64,000 nt of DNA from Ditylenchus dipsaci (GCA_004194705.1 SADC01000238.1:62001-126000); one strand, 5' to 3'; counted from the stretch's first letter, positions 11,827 through 22,470 are shown. Made by a program: numbers and translations. The notes: generated by a model not told the origin, from the sequence alone.

Positions 11827-12266
11827 TATGGTATACCACATGTTCCCAAAACTGGTGTGTATAAAGCGTCAGCCTTGGCCCTAAACGCTAATGCGAGGAC
11901 TGAATTGTTCGGGAACCCTTAAAAGGAACCCTTAAAGCCTCCGGAGGCGTAGGGGGCTTGGGGCTTAGGTTGAGCTCCACGACACAAGCGCACCCTGGAA
12001 AGAATCCGAGCGAACAGCAGCATGTTGAATCCATTCCAGGGCCTTTATATAAGTCAGCATGTGGGTTGTTATGGTGTTGCACACTTTTCATCGTTTTTGA
12101 AAAATTGAACCATGAACCCCACCTGTGGTTTTGGTCGATTTCGGTCAAATTTTTTTTTGCACATGTCTTTCCGCCACCGGAAACATGTTTTTCGTACTAA
12201 TTACGACCTGAAAACGTTCGAATCAGGGGTCAAAACTTACTTTTGGGAACATGTGGTATACCATAA
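11827..12266. repeat. Inverted-repeat element with TATGGTATACCACATG ends
   Basis: About 25 bp of perfect inverted repeat (TATGGTATACCACATGTTCC, then CAAAA) bounds 440 bp. A 'gcctccggaggcgtagg' GC-rich hairpin lies inside. No target duplication longer than TA is evident. Confidence 0.6.
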
Positions 12267-12395
12267 TCCTGCCAATATCCTGAGTAGGTCCTGGTATCCA
12301 TTCCAAGGCGGTCAACTTAAAATTTTAGTGAAATTTTTGCTGGATAAAAAGGACAGTTCGGGCCACTGAACAGGTCGCGTCGGTTTATTGAAACT

Positions 12396-12770
12396 GCTGA
12401 AGACGGTTTGATAACACTGAAATGCGACTTCAGTGGGGTTTAGATGGTGGATAGGTTATAATGATTTTTAATTAATACGATTCACACGATTCATATATGG
12501 CTCAAGAAATACTGTACAAAATGGCATTTCACTACCACTAAACCGTCTTCAGCACGCTGAAATTAGTAGGGTTGTCGACTAACGAATAGTCGAAATTAGT
12601 CGAAATGTGAAGTCTTTTTAACATCAATAATCAAACCACCCTTCAAATCTTTTTTGAAAGAATAAAACTCAGCAATTTTGCTTTCCAATGAGTGCATGAA
12701 CGTATATAAATGATGGTGAAATCGCGACGCGGTAAGCACTTACTTTTCCACTAATCGACTAATTTTCGAC
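12396..12770. repeat. Inverted repeat and a truncated TAGGGTTGTCGAC element
   Basis: CTGAAGACGGTTT at 12396 is mirrored by AAACCGTCTTCAGC ending at 12553. From 12568 a TAGGGTTGTCGACTAACGAA tip begins, followed by the word TAGTCGAAATTAGTCGA; it resembles the hAT-like tip at 4283 (TAGGGTTGTCGAT). No matching right end is seen, because a TACCGTATTT element lies at 12771. Confidence 0.5.
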
Positions 12771-13020
12771 TACCGTATTTCCTCTAATAAGCGCCCTCCC
12801 CAAAATCCGCTATTTCTTAAATTCATTCTCCTCCTTTTATACCGGGGTTTTGTTTTCGAACGCCACATATGTTATATACCAAAATGTAGCTGGGAATCTG
12901 CGCTACATTTGGTATATAACAAATGTGGCGTTCGAAGACAAAAACCCGGTATAAAAGGAGGAGAATGAATTTAAGAAATAGCGGATTTTGGGGAGGGCGC
13001 TTATTAGAGGAAATACGGTA
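12771..13020. mobile_element. TACCGTATTT-type MITE with AAGCGCCCTCCCC word
   Basis: A near-perfect 250-bp palindrome. Each arm reads TACCGTATTTCCTCTAATAA, then GCGCCCTCCCCAAAATCCGC, then a long AT stretch and 'gttatataccaaa'. The two arms are almost identical, pointing to recent activity or conversion. The terminal TA may be target site. Confidence 0.75.
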
Positions 13021-13470
13021 TTCGAAATTTCGAATTTTTGGGGTTAGCTCGGTGGTTTGGGGTGATTTGAGTGATTTTGGATGGTATTGGGTGGATTTGG
13101 ATGGTTCAGATACAATCTAAATTTTTTGAAAAACGTAAAAGACCGCATTGGTCCCCACTGTTGTTTTTGAACCTTGCGCTAATTTTTGCATATGCATAAA
13201 ATTGACCAAATTATACCTATTTGGTCATGACCGATTCACGGCCGGTCGACTCCACTGCGCTCAGAGCAGCCCACTTCTTAACACAATAAAATTACAAATC
13301 ACTACCGTAAATTTGTAAAGCGCTATAATTTATCTACATTTTCAACATAGAATTTAAAGACTACCTAGGATAGACATACGACGGTCCACTGCAAATAAAA
13401 TCGATAACCAAGAAGAAACAGGTGATAGAACACAACAATTTATATGGAACACAACATCCTTTACCAAGTG
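13021..13470. other. Spacer between MITE and RPS7 3' end
   Basis: No gene signal beyond the RPS7 3' flank. 13040-13120 is a loose TTTGGGTGATTTGG-like repeat similar in style to AAAACCACCC arrays at 11240 and 11740. Confidence 0.4.
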
Positions 13471-14180
13471 TCACACATATAACAGCAATTTATTGGAAGA
13501 GAGCTCTGGAAACTCGAAGACCACTTCTTTGCCCGTCAGACGCTTGTAAACATGAGAGAACGTGTCCACTTTATGCTCCACATTGTCTGCTGCGACTTGT
13601 CCAGATGCACCTTGAAGAGCTGCTTGCCATCTAGCTTGTAACGAGTGCGACGCCCAACCACTTCAGCCGGAAAGACCATGTCAGAGAGGATAGCATCATG
13701 CACGGCAGTCAGGGTACGGCTTCGAGGGCGCTTCTGTTTTATCGGCTTGCGGTTCTTTCCACGCATGGGTTTCTCGAGGATTCGGCGCTGAACGGTAACG
13801 ATGTTGACACATGAATAAAATGATAGAGAAACAACCAACCTTGGCAAGAATCAAAATGTCTGTGCCACCGAACTTCTTTTCCAATTCGCGGACCAGCTTA
13901 GGATGGATCTTCTGAAAGTCTCGGAGCTGAGGAACTGGAACGTAGATCACGATGCACTTCTTATTAGCGAAAGCGTGGTCCTGAAAATATGACGGTTATC
14001 AATAGTTTCAGATGCAATCAGGAATAGTACCTGCGCTCCAACAGCATAGAGCTCGCTCAACTGACCCTTCATGTCGCCCGCAGTGGAAGAGAGCTCCGCC
14101 AAAGCACTGCCGATTTTGCTCTCTAGCTCAGTAGCACTGCCTCCATCGCTTTTGACCAATTTTCCAACTGTGATCACCAT
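13471..14180 (-). CDS. rps-7: Ribosomal protein S7 (eS7)
   Basis: A component of the 40S subunit. Three exons on the minus strand: 14180-14031, 13980-13840 and 13787-13471, with introns of 50 and 52 bp (acceptors ATTTTCAG and CCGTTCAG). Family landmarks read directly: [56 protein letters not shown]-type [18 protein letters not shown] and FEFPE near the end. Length (about 202 residues) fits the usual 190-200. The start ATG at 14178-14180 gives [12 protein letters not shown], like nematode forms. One base is missing in an A run at about 13588: the frame reads QQT then MWSIK, while the +1 frame restores [20 protein letters not shown]. For an intron-containing ribosomal gene this may be a consensus error. 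The C-terminus extends about eight residues beyond FPEL. It lies inside the putative F-box intron. Confidence 0.95.
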
Positions 14181-14384
14181 TTTTGCAGAAGCAAGCAAGA
14201 ATAACTAAACATCCTAATTAGCTTACAAATCGGAAGAAAAGAAATTGCGCTCTTGTAAGTGACCGGGAAATTTAAAAAGCACAATATATGCACAACGCAG
14301 CTTCTCGACTGAGAAAAAAATTCGGAAAATAATAATTTAGTAATGGATGCATAAGAAAAAAATGAGGTCGAAACTGAAAAATGT

Positions 14385-14815
14385 CGTCTATTGACTCAAA
14401 AGTGCCGTCTTTTAGCTGAAAAGGGCCGTATTTCAACTTTTGGTCAAAGAAGTTCTTATCCAAATAATTTTTTGAAAATGTTAGCACTATGAGGTAGCCC
14501 TGCAACTCTAATTTCTAACTGCATACCATTTGCTGCAACATGTTTGCAAAATGTAGCACAAAAAGGTTAAGTATGAATAAAAAATTTTCCAACTTGCTTC
14601 ACACTTTTACGTTTTTGTGCTAAATTTTGCGAAGATGTTGTAGCAAATGAAATGCTGTTAAAAACTAGAGTCACAGGGCTACCTGATGGTGATTCACTTG
14701 AAGAAAAATTGCTCAGATATCTGGCACTTTTCAACTTCTTTTTCTAAAAATTAAAAAAGACAACACTTTTCAGCTAAAAGACGGCACTTTTCAGTCAAAA
14801 TACGGCATTTTTCAA
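14385..14815. repeat. Constant-centre palindrome with AAAAGTGCCGTCTTTTAGC arms
   Basis: The arms repeat 'ctgaaaagtgccgtctttt' on the left and the inverse on the right. The centre carries GTAGCCCTGCAACTCTAATT and its inverse 'aactagagtcacagggctac'. It ends about 200 bp upstream of the RPS7 start. Confidence 0.6.
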
Positions 14816-14886
14816 TTTCTACCAAAAAATTACAGCTAATAATTTCCACAGCTTAACGGAAAGTTAGACAGGCGATGTACTTGTTG

Positions 14887-16000
14887 CAGTGTTTTCGAAA
14901 CTCACACTCACACTTTTGCCTCACACTAACTTCACATACATTTTTTTCATATTTTTTGTTTTCGTATATCAGAAATTTTGCACCATTTTGTAGCTGAGAT
15001 ATTTCTTTATCGATTGAATGGTCAAACACTTCAGTTCAAAAAAATTTCTACAAAATCACACCAAGTGTGAGGTAAAAAAACCAAGTGTGAGGCTCACACT
15101 TGGTTTTTTACCTCACACTTGGTGTGATTTTGTCAAAAAAAAATTTGACCCTACTTGGATATACCCCCCAAATCAACTTTTTTTAAAGTGTTTCCAAACA
15201 CCTTATATCGACCTAAAATGGCCTCAGAAGTTCAAAAAAGACATTATTTTAACTTCTGGTCAATAAAAAATCGAGTTTTGGACACTTTTAAATTTTGACT
15301 TTTTACCTGTTTTACCATGTTTTGGTCACTGGAGCTGGGCAAAAATAGTCTCTAAATGCATTTTTGTTCAAGAGTCTTCTCGGAATTATGTCTAGGTAAG
15401 TGAGTGCGCGCATCTCTAACCAACCAAGCCCCCTGCGCCCCCTTCGGGGCGCAGGGGCTTGGTTGCTTGGGGTTGAGATACCTTAGAGATACCCACATAC
15501 CTTAGACGCAAATCACTCGAAAGTGACTCTGGATGCATGAAAAAGCATGCATACCAGAGTTATTTATGCGGTAGGCCCCAGTCAACAAAACTATGTTCAA
15601 CATCTTCTTTTTCACACTAAATTGGCCCATTTTTGGTCCATTTCCACCCAAATACAGACCTAAATCCCTTGAAAATGGTCAAAATGGTGATTTTGGGTGT
15701 CCAAAACTCAGTTTTTTATTGACCAGAACTCAAAAATAATGCCTTTTTTGAACTCCTGAGGCCATTTTAGGTCGATATAGGGTGTTTGGAATCACTTTGA
15801 AAAAAGTGATTTGGGGGGGGGGGGTATCCAAGTTGCGCCAAAAATTTGAACTGAAGTGTTTGACCATTCAATCGATAAAGAAATATCTCAGCTACAAAAT
15901 GGTGCAAAAATTTCTGATATACGAAAACAAAAAATATGAAAAAAAATGTATGTGAAGTTAGTGTGAGGCAAAAGTGTGAGTGTGAGTTTCGAAAACACTG
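14887..16000. mobile_element. hAT-like element, TSD ACTTGTTG/ACTTGTGT
   Basis: The ends are perfect for at least 40 bp: CAGTGTTTTCGAAACTCACA, then CTCACACTTTTGCC. Flanking octamers match at six of eight bases. The private word is CACACTTGGTGTGA (15055-15130). The middle (about 15310-15600) contains a GC-rich hairpin segment also found at 61850-62260, so it is a composite. No transposase frame. Confidence 0.75.
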
Positions 16001-16086
16001 ACTTGTGTATTTATGCTTTCAGAAACTTTTTTCTATAGTGCGGAGTTCAAAATATTTTTTTTTTCTAATTTAGGCAAGGCTGTAAG

Positions 16087-16355
16087 CAGTGTTCTCAATA
16101 GTCAGAGGCAGAATGGAAAGTCAGAATGAAATTCAAAAATTCTGACAGTCAGAAAGCGCGGGAAATTATTCTGACTGTCAGACTCTTTCTGACTCTCAGA
16201 AATGACGATCAGACAGGGAAAAAACAGCGTGATTTGATCGATTTTTTTCTGACTCTCATTTCTGACAGTCAGAAAAATTCCCGCGCTTTCTGACTGTCAG
16301 AATTTTTGAATTTCATTCTGACTTTCTATTCTGCCTCTGACTATTGAGAACACTG
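16087..16355. mobile_element. hAT-like MITE, TSD GCTGTAAG
   Basis: Exact octamers GCTGTAAG at 16079-16086 and 16356-16363. The ends are CAGTGTTCTCAATAGTCAGA inverted. The interior repeats the palindromic word TTCTGACTGTCAGAA about eight times and the whole element is close to a perfect palindrome. Confidence 0.9.
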
Positions 16356-16369
16356 GCTGTAAGTACTGC

Positions 16370-16750
16370 GCACGTCAAATTATTCTTTTACACCGTCAAA
16401 TCGTGAAAATTTTATTCCTTAAAGTATTTCTAAAGTATTAACTTTTTTATTTATTTTTTATCCCGCATGTAGCCCTGGATCTCAGAGTTCTAACGAGCTA
16501 TCAACTAAGATATTCAAAAGCTGCAGAAAAAACTTTTGTATAGATCAAATTTTTTGAACAGTTTTTCATACAAAGATTTTTTCTCCAACTTTTTATGATC
16601 TCAGTAAGTCAGCTGATAGAGATCCAGTACCTACACACTAGTATAAAAACTTAAAAACCAATTGGAAAATTTTTAGGATAAAAACCAAGTTATAAAATTT
16701 GACGGGGTACAAGAATAATTTGATACGGTGAAAGAATAACTTCACGGGCT
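16370..16750. repeat. Constant-centre palindrome with CACCGTCAAATTATTC arms
   Basis: Arms carry 'aaattattcttttacaccgtc' and its inverse. The centre has ATGTAGCCCTGGATCTCAGA and an inverse 'ctgatagagatccagtacc' that is more decayed. Confidence 0.55.
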
Positions 16751-16794
16751 AAAACAATTTGAGCATTCATGCGAAACATTAGTCGCATATGGGA

Positions 16795-17078
16795 GCCCGA
16801 ATATGGGAGAGAGTCGATTCGTATTCGCAGAATTCGTATTCGGCTTTTTTCGTATTCGGCCCCATCCGTATTCGGCCAGATTTGCAATATAGATGAAATG
16901 CGGTATATCTAACTCATACAAATAACCGAATTTAGCTAGAATACGAATTTGGCCGAATACGAATCTGACCGAATACGAATTTCGCGACTACGAAAACAGC
17001 CGAATGCGAATTTCGCGAATACGAAAAAAACCGAATACAAATTCTGCGAATACGAATCGACCCTCTCCCCAAATACGT
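16795..17078. mobile_element. CGTATTCGG-word inverted-repeat element
   Basis: Inverted ends GGGAGAGAGTCGATTCGTAT and GGGGAGAGGGTCGATTCGTA. The interior is dominated by the word TTCGTATTCGG and its inverse (over ten copies). The plan is like the hAT-like elements here, but I could not define an 8-bp target duplication. Confidence 0.6.
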
Positions 17079-17255
17079 ACCTCAAGCTGTAAAAAGTGTT
17101 TTGAATTTTTGCATTGTATGAAAGTTATTAGACGTCAAAAAAATTCCAAAAGGTGTCAAATTAACGGGTCTAATGGATTATCCATTATGGGTATAATAGC
17201 AGGTTAAATGTACTCCTATATTTACCAAATTTTCAAGCGAAATTCTCTAGTTCAG

Positions 17256-18381
17256 AATCAAATCCCACACCCAAAGATGACTTAATCAACCGAAGAATTG
17301 AGCAGGTCATTTTCGAATTAGCTCAACTCAAGCACCTATGGCTGACCCAAAATCTAGTGGTCGAGTTCCAGATGTTCAGAAGAGAAGACACACAACTGGC
17401 CGAACATTTATTTGACCGACTCTTCCAATCTGATCCAGCTTATATGGAGAGCCACTCCCTGGACCTTTGCCTCTATTACAACACTACTAGATTAGCTTTT
17501 GCTTTGAAAGAATTCCCTATCATCTTCAGCTACTCTAAGCTCAGATTGACCCTAGGAGACATTGAAGTAGACTGCATCGTGGATTATTTGCACTCGCTAG
17601 GGTCAAACAGACAGTCCCAAGAAGTATGTCTCAACCTAGAATATAGCCATTATGATGCTCTGGCAGACAGATGGGAATGCTTCCAATTCGACCAATTCGT
17701 CGATGTGCTTCAAGAGGTAGGGTCTGCGTCGAGCTTAAAAGCGGGTTGACATTTTTTCAATCTGGTTAGTCTTTTTCTTGCCCTTTTTGGGGAGGGGGGG
17801 GGATGTGGTAGAAGACCAGGGGTGCCAGGCATAGCCGCACCCAGGTGGGGGGGGGGTGCTAGCTGGGCCATAGCCCCCCCCCCCCCGTCAGAATTTTTTT
17901 TAGCCTTTTTTTGGTTTTTTGTCAGCCTTATTTTGATTTTTTGGCCAGTTTAGCCCCCCCCCGTCAGGATTTTTAGCCTATTTAACCCCCCCCCCCATCG
18001 TCAGAAAATCCTGGGTACGCCTATGGTGCCAGGTGTCCTGATTTTTCAGATTTTTAGATTCAATTAGTTTCTCAGTTACCTAAAAAATCAGAAATTTCGG
18101 CTGGTTCAGACCAATATACCAGATTTAGAGGGATTTTTTTGTTCAAAGTCTGGTATTTGCTTGAATTTAACCGAATTATGAACCCAATTTTTTAGTCATT
18201 TCTGGAAGCTAAGAGTCCAGCGCCCTACAAACTGATCTGCGAATTCTTTGACAAATTCAGCCGGCAGAAGTTTCAATTGATCAATCCAGTCACAAATGAA
18301 ATTCTTTCAATGGTCAGGATCGAGGAGAGCGGGTATCAAGTAGTGTCCAAATATTGCCTTCAAAGAAAAATGCTGAACTAA
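17256..18381 (+). CDS. F-box protein, 3' exons (joined to 8993-9375)
   Basis: Two exons, 17256-17716 and 18196-18381, joined in phase 0 across an intron that contains a hAT-like MITE (17830-18025). The acceptor TTCAG at 17251 and phase 1 match the donor at 9376. The protein part, about 215 residues, reads DDLINRRIEQVIFELAQLKH to VVSKYCLQRKMLN, then TAA. A central stretch (LTLGDIEVDCIVDYLHSLG, ECFQFDQFVDVLQE) looks like the substrate-side domain of lineage-expanded nematode F-box proteins, though I cannot name the domain. An AATAAA signal is near 18557. Confidence 0.6.
17830..18025. mobile_element. hAT-like MITE, TSD GTGCCAGG
   Basis: Exact octamers GTGCCAGG at 17822-17829 and 18026-18033. 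The tips are CATAGCCGCACCCAGGT and, inverted, CATAGGCGTACCCAGG. The interior is G/C homopolymer runs with 'gtcagaattttttttagcc' words. Same family as 22795-22948. Confidence 0.88.
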
Positions 18382-18575
18382 ATACTTTTGACTGTTTTTA
18401 AATTACGGCAGGAGCCATAATTTTTTTTGCTGTGTCTGACAATTGTTAAACCATGATTTCGAGTATTGCAGAAACTAATTGGTCATAGTTAGTCTGAGAA
18501 CTCCAATGATTCTGATTGTATTTTCAAAATAATGTGTGTGCCAAATTTAAATAGTGAATAAAGGTTTTACAAATA

Positions 18576-18758
18576 GAAAATAACTATCCGGCTTCTTATT
18601 CGGAGCAGCATGGAATGAATTATTTCGTGAACGAGCAAGCGAAGCACGACAAGCGACTGGATGCGGAGCTGGCGGAGAAGAGCCATCTGGGTCGCCGGAC
18701 CATCGACCACAAAAAGCCTGCTCAAAATCTTGACGAAGCGAACTTAGAAGAAAATTGA
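18576..18758 (+). CDS. Small ORF or last exon, unrecognised (47 aa from ATG 18615)
   Basis: From ATG 18615 the frame reads MNYFVNEQAKHDKRLDAELA, then EKSHLGRRTIDHKK and ends TGA at 18756-18758. Codon third positions are G/C-rich compared with the surrounding DNA, which supports real coding. The frame is open upstream to a possible acceptor (CAAATAG at 18575), adding YPASYSEQHG. An AATAAA signal lies near 18802. It begins only about 200 bp after the F-box stop on the same strand, so it could be a downstream gene in an operon or a displaced exon. Highly charged, no domain recognised. Confidence 0.45.
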   Translation, partial: ENNYPASYSEQHGMNYFVNEQAKHDKRLDAELAEKSHLGRRTIDHKKPAQNLDEANLEEN

Positions 18759-18799
18759 AAAATACTATTTGTGAAATCGCCTAGAATGTCCTACTCTGC

Positions 18800-19390
18800 A
18801 AAATAAAAAAAAACATGGGTCGAAAATCGGAGGCAACAAAAAGGGTCCGAAATTACAGAAAATAACTTTTAATAATCAAAACAGTCAATATTTACAAATA
18901 CTGTATTTCCTGTAATTTCTCCCTCGGAGGAAGTAATAACAGACATGCAATTTTTCAAACTTCAAGTGGTCTGGTGCAAAAAGATTTGGAGATATTCTGT
19001 TTCTTTTTCATGCATTTTTAAGGCTGCAAGTACATTTTAGAGTAAATTTGTTTAAACTACAGAACTTTTGGGCAGCAAAGTGCCAGACGAACCCATTTTT
19101 TAATCCAATGAATTCTGCAATCAAAAAGTTGACATGCACACTTGCTCGTTAACGCGCACACTCGCGCACACTTAATAACCACACTTGGACGATCACTTAG
19201 TTTGTTTGATCAATATTTAAAAAAATCTTAGGTGGCTCATCTGGAAATATGCCATAGAATGTGAATATATACGGCCGAAAAAATAAAAATCGAAGGACTA
19301 AAAATGTAAACATTTCAGTCGAAAATAGGCATTTTACTCTTTCGACCAGTTCTTTTGCCGTGCTCCACTATTTTAATCTCGCTTTCCACA
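18800..19390. other. Stretch without identified content
   Basis: AT-rich spacer. A 'cacttgctcgttaacgcgcacactcgcgcacac' short GC island is at 19139-19172; no gene or repeat boundary seen. Confidence 0.4.
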
Positions 19391-19393
19391 TTA

Positions 19394-19511
19394 TACCGTA
19401 TTCTCTCTAATAGAACCACACGTGGTTCTATTTTTCAACCCCCCTTGGGGGTTGGTTCAATCAGAGAGTGTGGTTCAATCAGAGAGTGTGGTTCTATTAG
19501 AGAATACGGTA
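19394..19511. mobile_element. TACCGTATTC-type MITE with GAACCACACG word
   Basis: The arms read TACCGTATTCTCTCTAATAG then AACCACAC and the inverse GTGTGGTTCTATTAGAGAAT. 'Cagagagtgtggttcaat' is tandemly repeated on the right. Same tip family as 12771 with a different internal word. Confidence 0.75.
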
Positions 19512-19575
19512 TATCAAATTCAGATACTTACTATCTTATCAAAGATAGGATAAACAATTCACAATGAGTGTTAAC

Positions 19576-19777
19576 TACCGTATTTCTTCTAATTAGCGCG
19601 CCGGCGCGTTGGTGAAATGTCAATTTCGATATTTTTAGGAAAAAATTCGGAAGGCAGAATAAGTAGAGCTCACGGCAGTTAAGAAAATGCAAAAAAGAAC
19701 AGATCGAAAAAATTTCTGCTCCAAGATAAAAACCCTCAAAATCAGGGGCGGGAGCGTTAATTAGAGGAAATACGGTA
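19576..19777. mobile_element. TACCGTATTT-type MITE with TAATTAGCGC word
   Basis: Left tip TACCGTATTTCTTCTAATTA, right tip TTAATTAGAGGAAATACGGT. Its right-hand TA is shared with the CAGTCAAACTTC element that begins at 19778. Confidence 0.75.
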
Positions 19778-19899
19778 CAGTCAAACTTCTCTATGAGCTA
19801 CACCTCGGGACCGATCCTAGATGTAGCTTATACAGAGGTGTAGCTTATATAGAGGGTATATTATACGGAACATACCCCATTTGGGACCGGACTCAGGTG

Positions 19900-20341
19900 T
19901 AGTGATGGAAGCGGACTGGACGGTCCCGAAAGTCCCGTCCCGCCGAAAATTTTTTTTGCCAAAGTCCCGTCCCGGTGGTTCCGAACTTTCAGAGTAAAAG
20001 TCCCGGTCCCGAAAATCGAAACAAGAAAATCCGCGCGTCGTTAATTTCAACTACTAGCTCTTTTGTGATGTAATATTGTGAAATGAAGTTTTTTTGAAAC
20101 AATGCTTTTACAGTCAACTCTCGATAATCCGTCACCCCTTGGGACCGGCCGTGGGGTGACGGATTATCGAGAGTGACGGATTAGCGAGTGACGGATTATC
20201 GAGAGTTGACTGTATTAGTAGTCCCGAACGAAACTTTTTCTGGTCCCGGTAAAATTTTTGAAAAGTCCCGGTCCCGGTCTCGAAATTTTTTATTAAAAGT
20301 CCCGTCCCGGTAGTCCCGAAATTTCAATATTTCCATCACTA
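19900..20341. mobile_element. hAT-like element, TSD CTCAGGTG, same family as 9824-11237
   Basis: Exact octamers CTCAGGTG at 19892-19899 and 20342-20349. Tips TAGTGATGGAAGCGG and TAGTGATGGAAATATT. The private word is the GGTCCCGGTCCCG type seen at 9824. Interrupted by 20111-20212. Confidence 0.9.
20111..20212. mobile_element. 102-bp pogo/Tigger-like MITE
   Basis: Tips CAGTCAACTCTCGATAATCC in perfect inversion, flanked by TA on both sides. The word GTGACGGATTATCGAGAG occurs three times. Compact enough to be read as TIR plus loop only. Confidence 0.85.
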
Positions 20342-20489
20342 CTCAGGTGTAGCTTAAATGGAGCGTAGCTTATGAAGAAGTTTGACTGTAGTCAGTAATT
20401 TAATTGTAGCAGCAAATGGCTAAAATTACTGAAAACTAACATCAATTTTCCAAAGTAATTTCTCTCGGCTTTTTTCCTGCATGATTTTT

Positions 20490-20757
20490 AAAGGCTAAAT
20501 TGAGGTACACCTCCTCCACTCAATTAAAGTAAACCCCCTCAAGTAAATCAGCTTGGGGGTTCAAGATAATTTTTCAATTTTCAATACCAATTATTTTTTG
20601 TACAAAAATAATTAAAAAGTGTAAATATACTGGTTTTCGGGACTTTTTTTGAGATTTAAAAATGTAGAAATAAAAGTATTTTTTGTTGCCTTGGTCACAC
20701 AAGCTGATTTACTGGAGGGTATCAACTTTAATTGAGTCGAGGGGCTATACTTTAAGT
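20490..20757. repeat. Imperfect palindrome with CAATTAAAGTAAACCCCC arms
   Basis: The left arm 'ctcctccactcaattaaagtaaacc...aagtaaatcagcttg' is mirrored by 'caagctgatttactggaggg...aattgagtcgaggg'. Probable non-autonomous DNA element; ends are not well defined. Confidence 0.5.
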
Positions 20758-21062
20758 GCTCCTTTCTAAATGTTTGCACCAGTCTGTGGCCATAAATCTT
20801 TTCTGTCTACGTGGAATTCAAATGACTCCATGTGATTTGAAAAAACCTGTAGATGATGGTCTTTGAAGAAATGCATTACGTGCTTTATTCAAAAAACACC
20901 AATTTTCTTTTTTTTCTAATCATGTTGAGTGATTGATAGCTGATTGGAAAGATGAAATCCGGGCTATAGATACAGAAACAAATTAAACAATAAAATTAGC
21001 TGAAAAATACATAAGAAAACTAACAACCATTATTTTACTGTTCCATTTCGCATGCATTTCAG

Positions 21063-22470
21063 CTTGATCAGTGTTTGGACAACAAATTCTTGACAATTAT
21101 GGAGATGCAGGAGGACAACATCCAGCAACAACTGTGTGAGTGCTGCTACTGCAAACATGTTCGTAATCCAGAAGACACCCGTGAGTTTTTCGATTTTAAG
21201 TGGTTGAATAATCGCCAACGGCTTTATCTCTATTCCACTTCCAAAATATGCTTTTCACCCCCGAAATATGCTTTTCCTCCAACAAATTTGTAAAATCCAC
21301 TTACATAATTTTTATACAAGCGTTTAATTTTTTAGCTATTTAACTAGATATCAACTGACCCTGAACCATTTCGAAAAGTGGGTCAAAAAGGTATTTGATT
21401 GAGGGCAATGAAGGCTCCGATCGCATCCATTCAGATGCGTTTTTAACAACTTTTTGAAATGGTTCAGTGTCAGTTAATAGCTGGTTAGATAGCTGAAATT
21501 CAGGAATACAGAAGGGTATCAAAATAAAAATACAGTTTAAAGAAAAAAGTTGAGAAAAATGAAAAAGTACAAATTTAGTGGGGGACAAGAATATTTTGGA
21601 GGTGGAAAAGAAATTGAGCCAGTACAAATTATATCAGCTAGTTTTTGCATTTATTATATAACTTTAGAAGAATACCACGACGAAGAGATTGGCTGGGAGA
21701 CACTGCAGAAGCTAGATAAACCGGAAAACCTCTACCCTATGAAATTATGCGGCTTCTCCGGTAAAAGCAGAGATCAGATTGCTCAGGCCCTGCTAACTCT
21801 AGCCAAACACGATATCAAACTCACTGACCTCCAAAATGGGTTCAAAACGGGGCCGGAGACGAACATGCTGAGTGCAAAAGAGGTGTTTGACAGCTGTAAG
21901 GTTGGTAGTTCTTTATAAGTTGGCTAGCTGCTCATATCTATTATGAAATTCATGTCCCCAAATACCGACAACCAACCTTATATCAACCAACTATTTGCAC
22001 GAGGAACAGCTAAATCAGTACCTAGAGGATTTCCCATACATCCAAATCAATTTTAGGGAGTAGTGCCTAGGGAGGAGTACAACACCATGCAGCTTCTCAG
22101 GGTGGGACGCAACTACATCGACTATGAGGTGCCTTTGCATGAATCTCCCTTTCTGCTTAACCTGGCTGACCTATGGATGTTTGATGAGAAGTATCCAAGA
22201 AGACGGTCTAGGGAAATGGGCACGGACGGCGCCTCCCCTGGCTGTCGCATAATTCGGTAACCAAATAACTCTTTTTGTTTTGTTGTATCCATTCCAAACT
22301 TTAGTGTGTTCGCGAATGAGTTCGATGAACATCCTGACCACATAGACAATGACCCTCCAGGCTGGAACTCTGCTGCGGAAACAGCCAAGGATGTAGAGAA
22401 TTACATCTACTTTAAATGGCAAAAAGAGCATAGAAAACTACAGGAGAAAAGCACTTCAAACGAAAAATAG
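21063..22470 (+). CDS. Unrecognised four-exon protein (5' end not found)
   Basis: Exons 21063-21180, 21668-21900, 22057-22256 and 22305-22470 join in a single open frame of about 238 residues ending KSTSNEK and TAG (22468-22470). Acceptors are ATTTCAG, ACTTTAG, TTTTAG and TTTAG; the last intron is 48 bp. The first exon begins at an acceptor without an ATG that clearly starts the protein, so upstream exons are missing. It carries a Cys cluster (LCECCYCKHV). Later parts are polar, with HDEEIGWETLQKLDKPENLY, SPFLLNLADLWMFDEKYPRR and a C-terminal EFDEHPDHIDNDPPGW stretch. No family recognised; no membrane segment. The first intron holds an inverted-repeat element (21235-21600). Confidence 0.7.
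21235..21600. repeat. Intronic palindrome with CCAAAATATGCTTTTC arms
   Basis: The left arm repeats 'ccaaaatatgcttttc', the right arm 'aagaatattttggagg'. The centre has 'atatcaactgaccctgaaccatttcgaaa' and its inverse. Built like the constant-centre family but with a diverged centre. Confidence 0.5.

Larger units (their letters stand above)
19778..20388. mobile_element. Pogo/Tigger-like MITE hosting nested elements
   Basis: Tips CAGTCAAACTTCTCTATGAG and, inverted, CAGTCAAACTTCTTCATAAG, each beside TA. The arms repeat 'gagctacacct/ aggtgtagctta'. The middle is occupied by the hAT-like element 19900-20341, which itself contains another pogo-like element at 20111-20212: three levels of nesting. 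Confidence 0.75.

Noticed and set aside
14178..14198. RPS7 start further upstream at TTG 14198
   Set aside because: TTG is not a normal eukaryotic start; the ATG at 14178-14180 gives an N-terminus of the expected kind.
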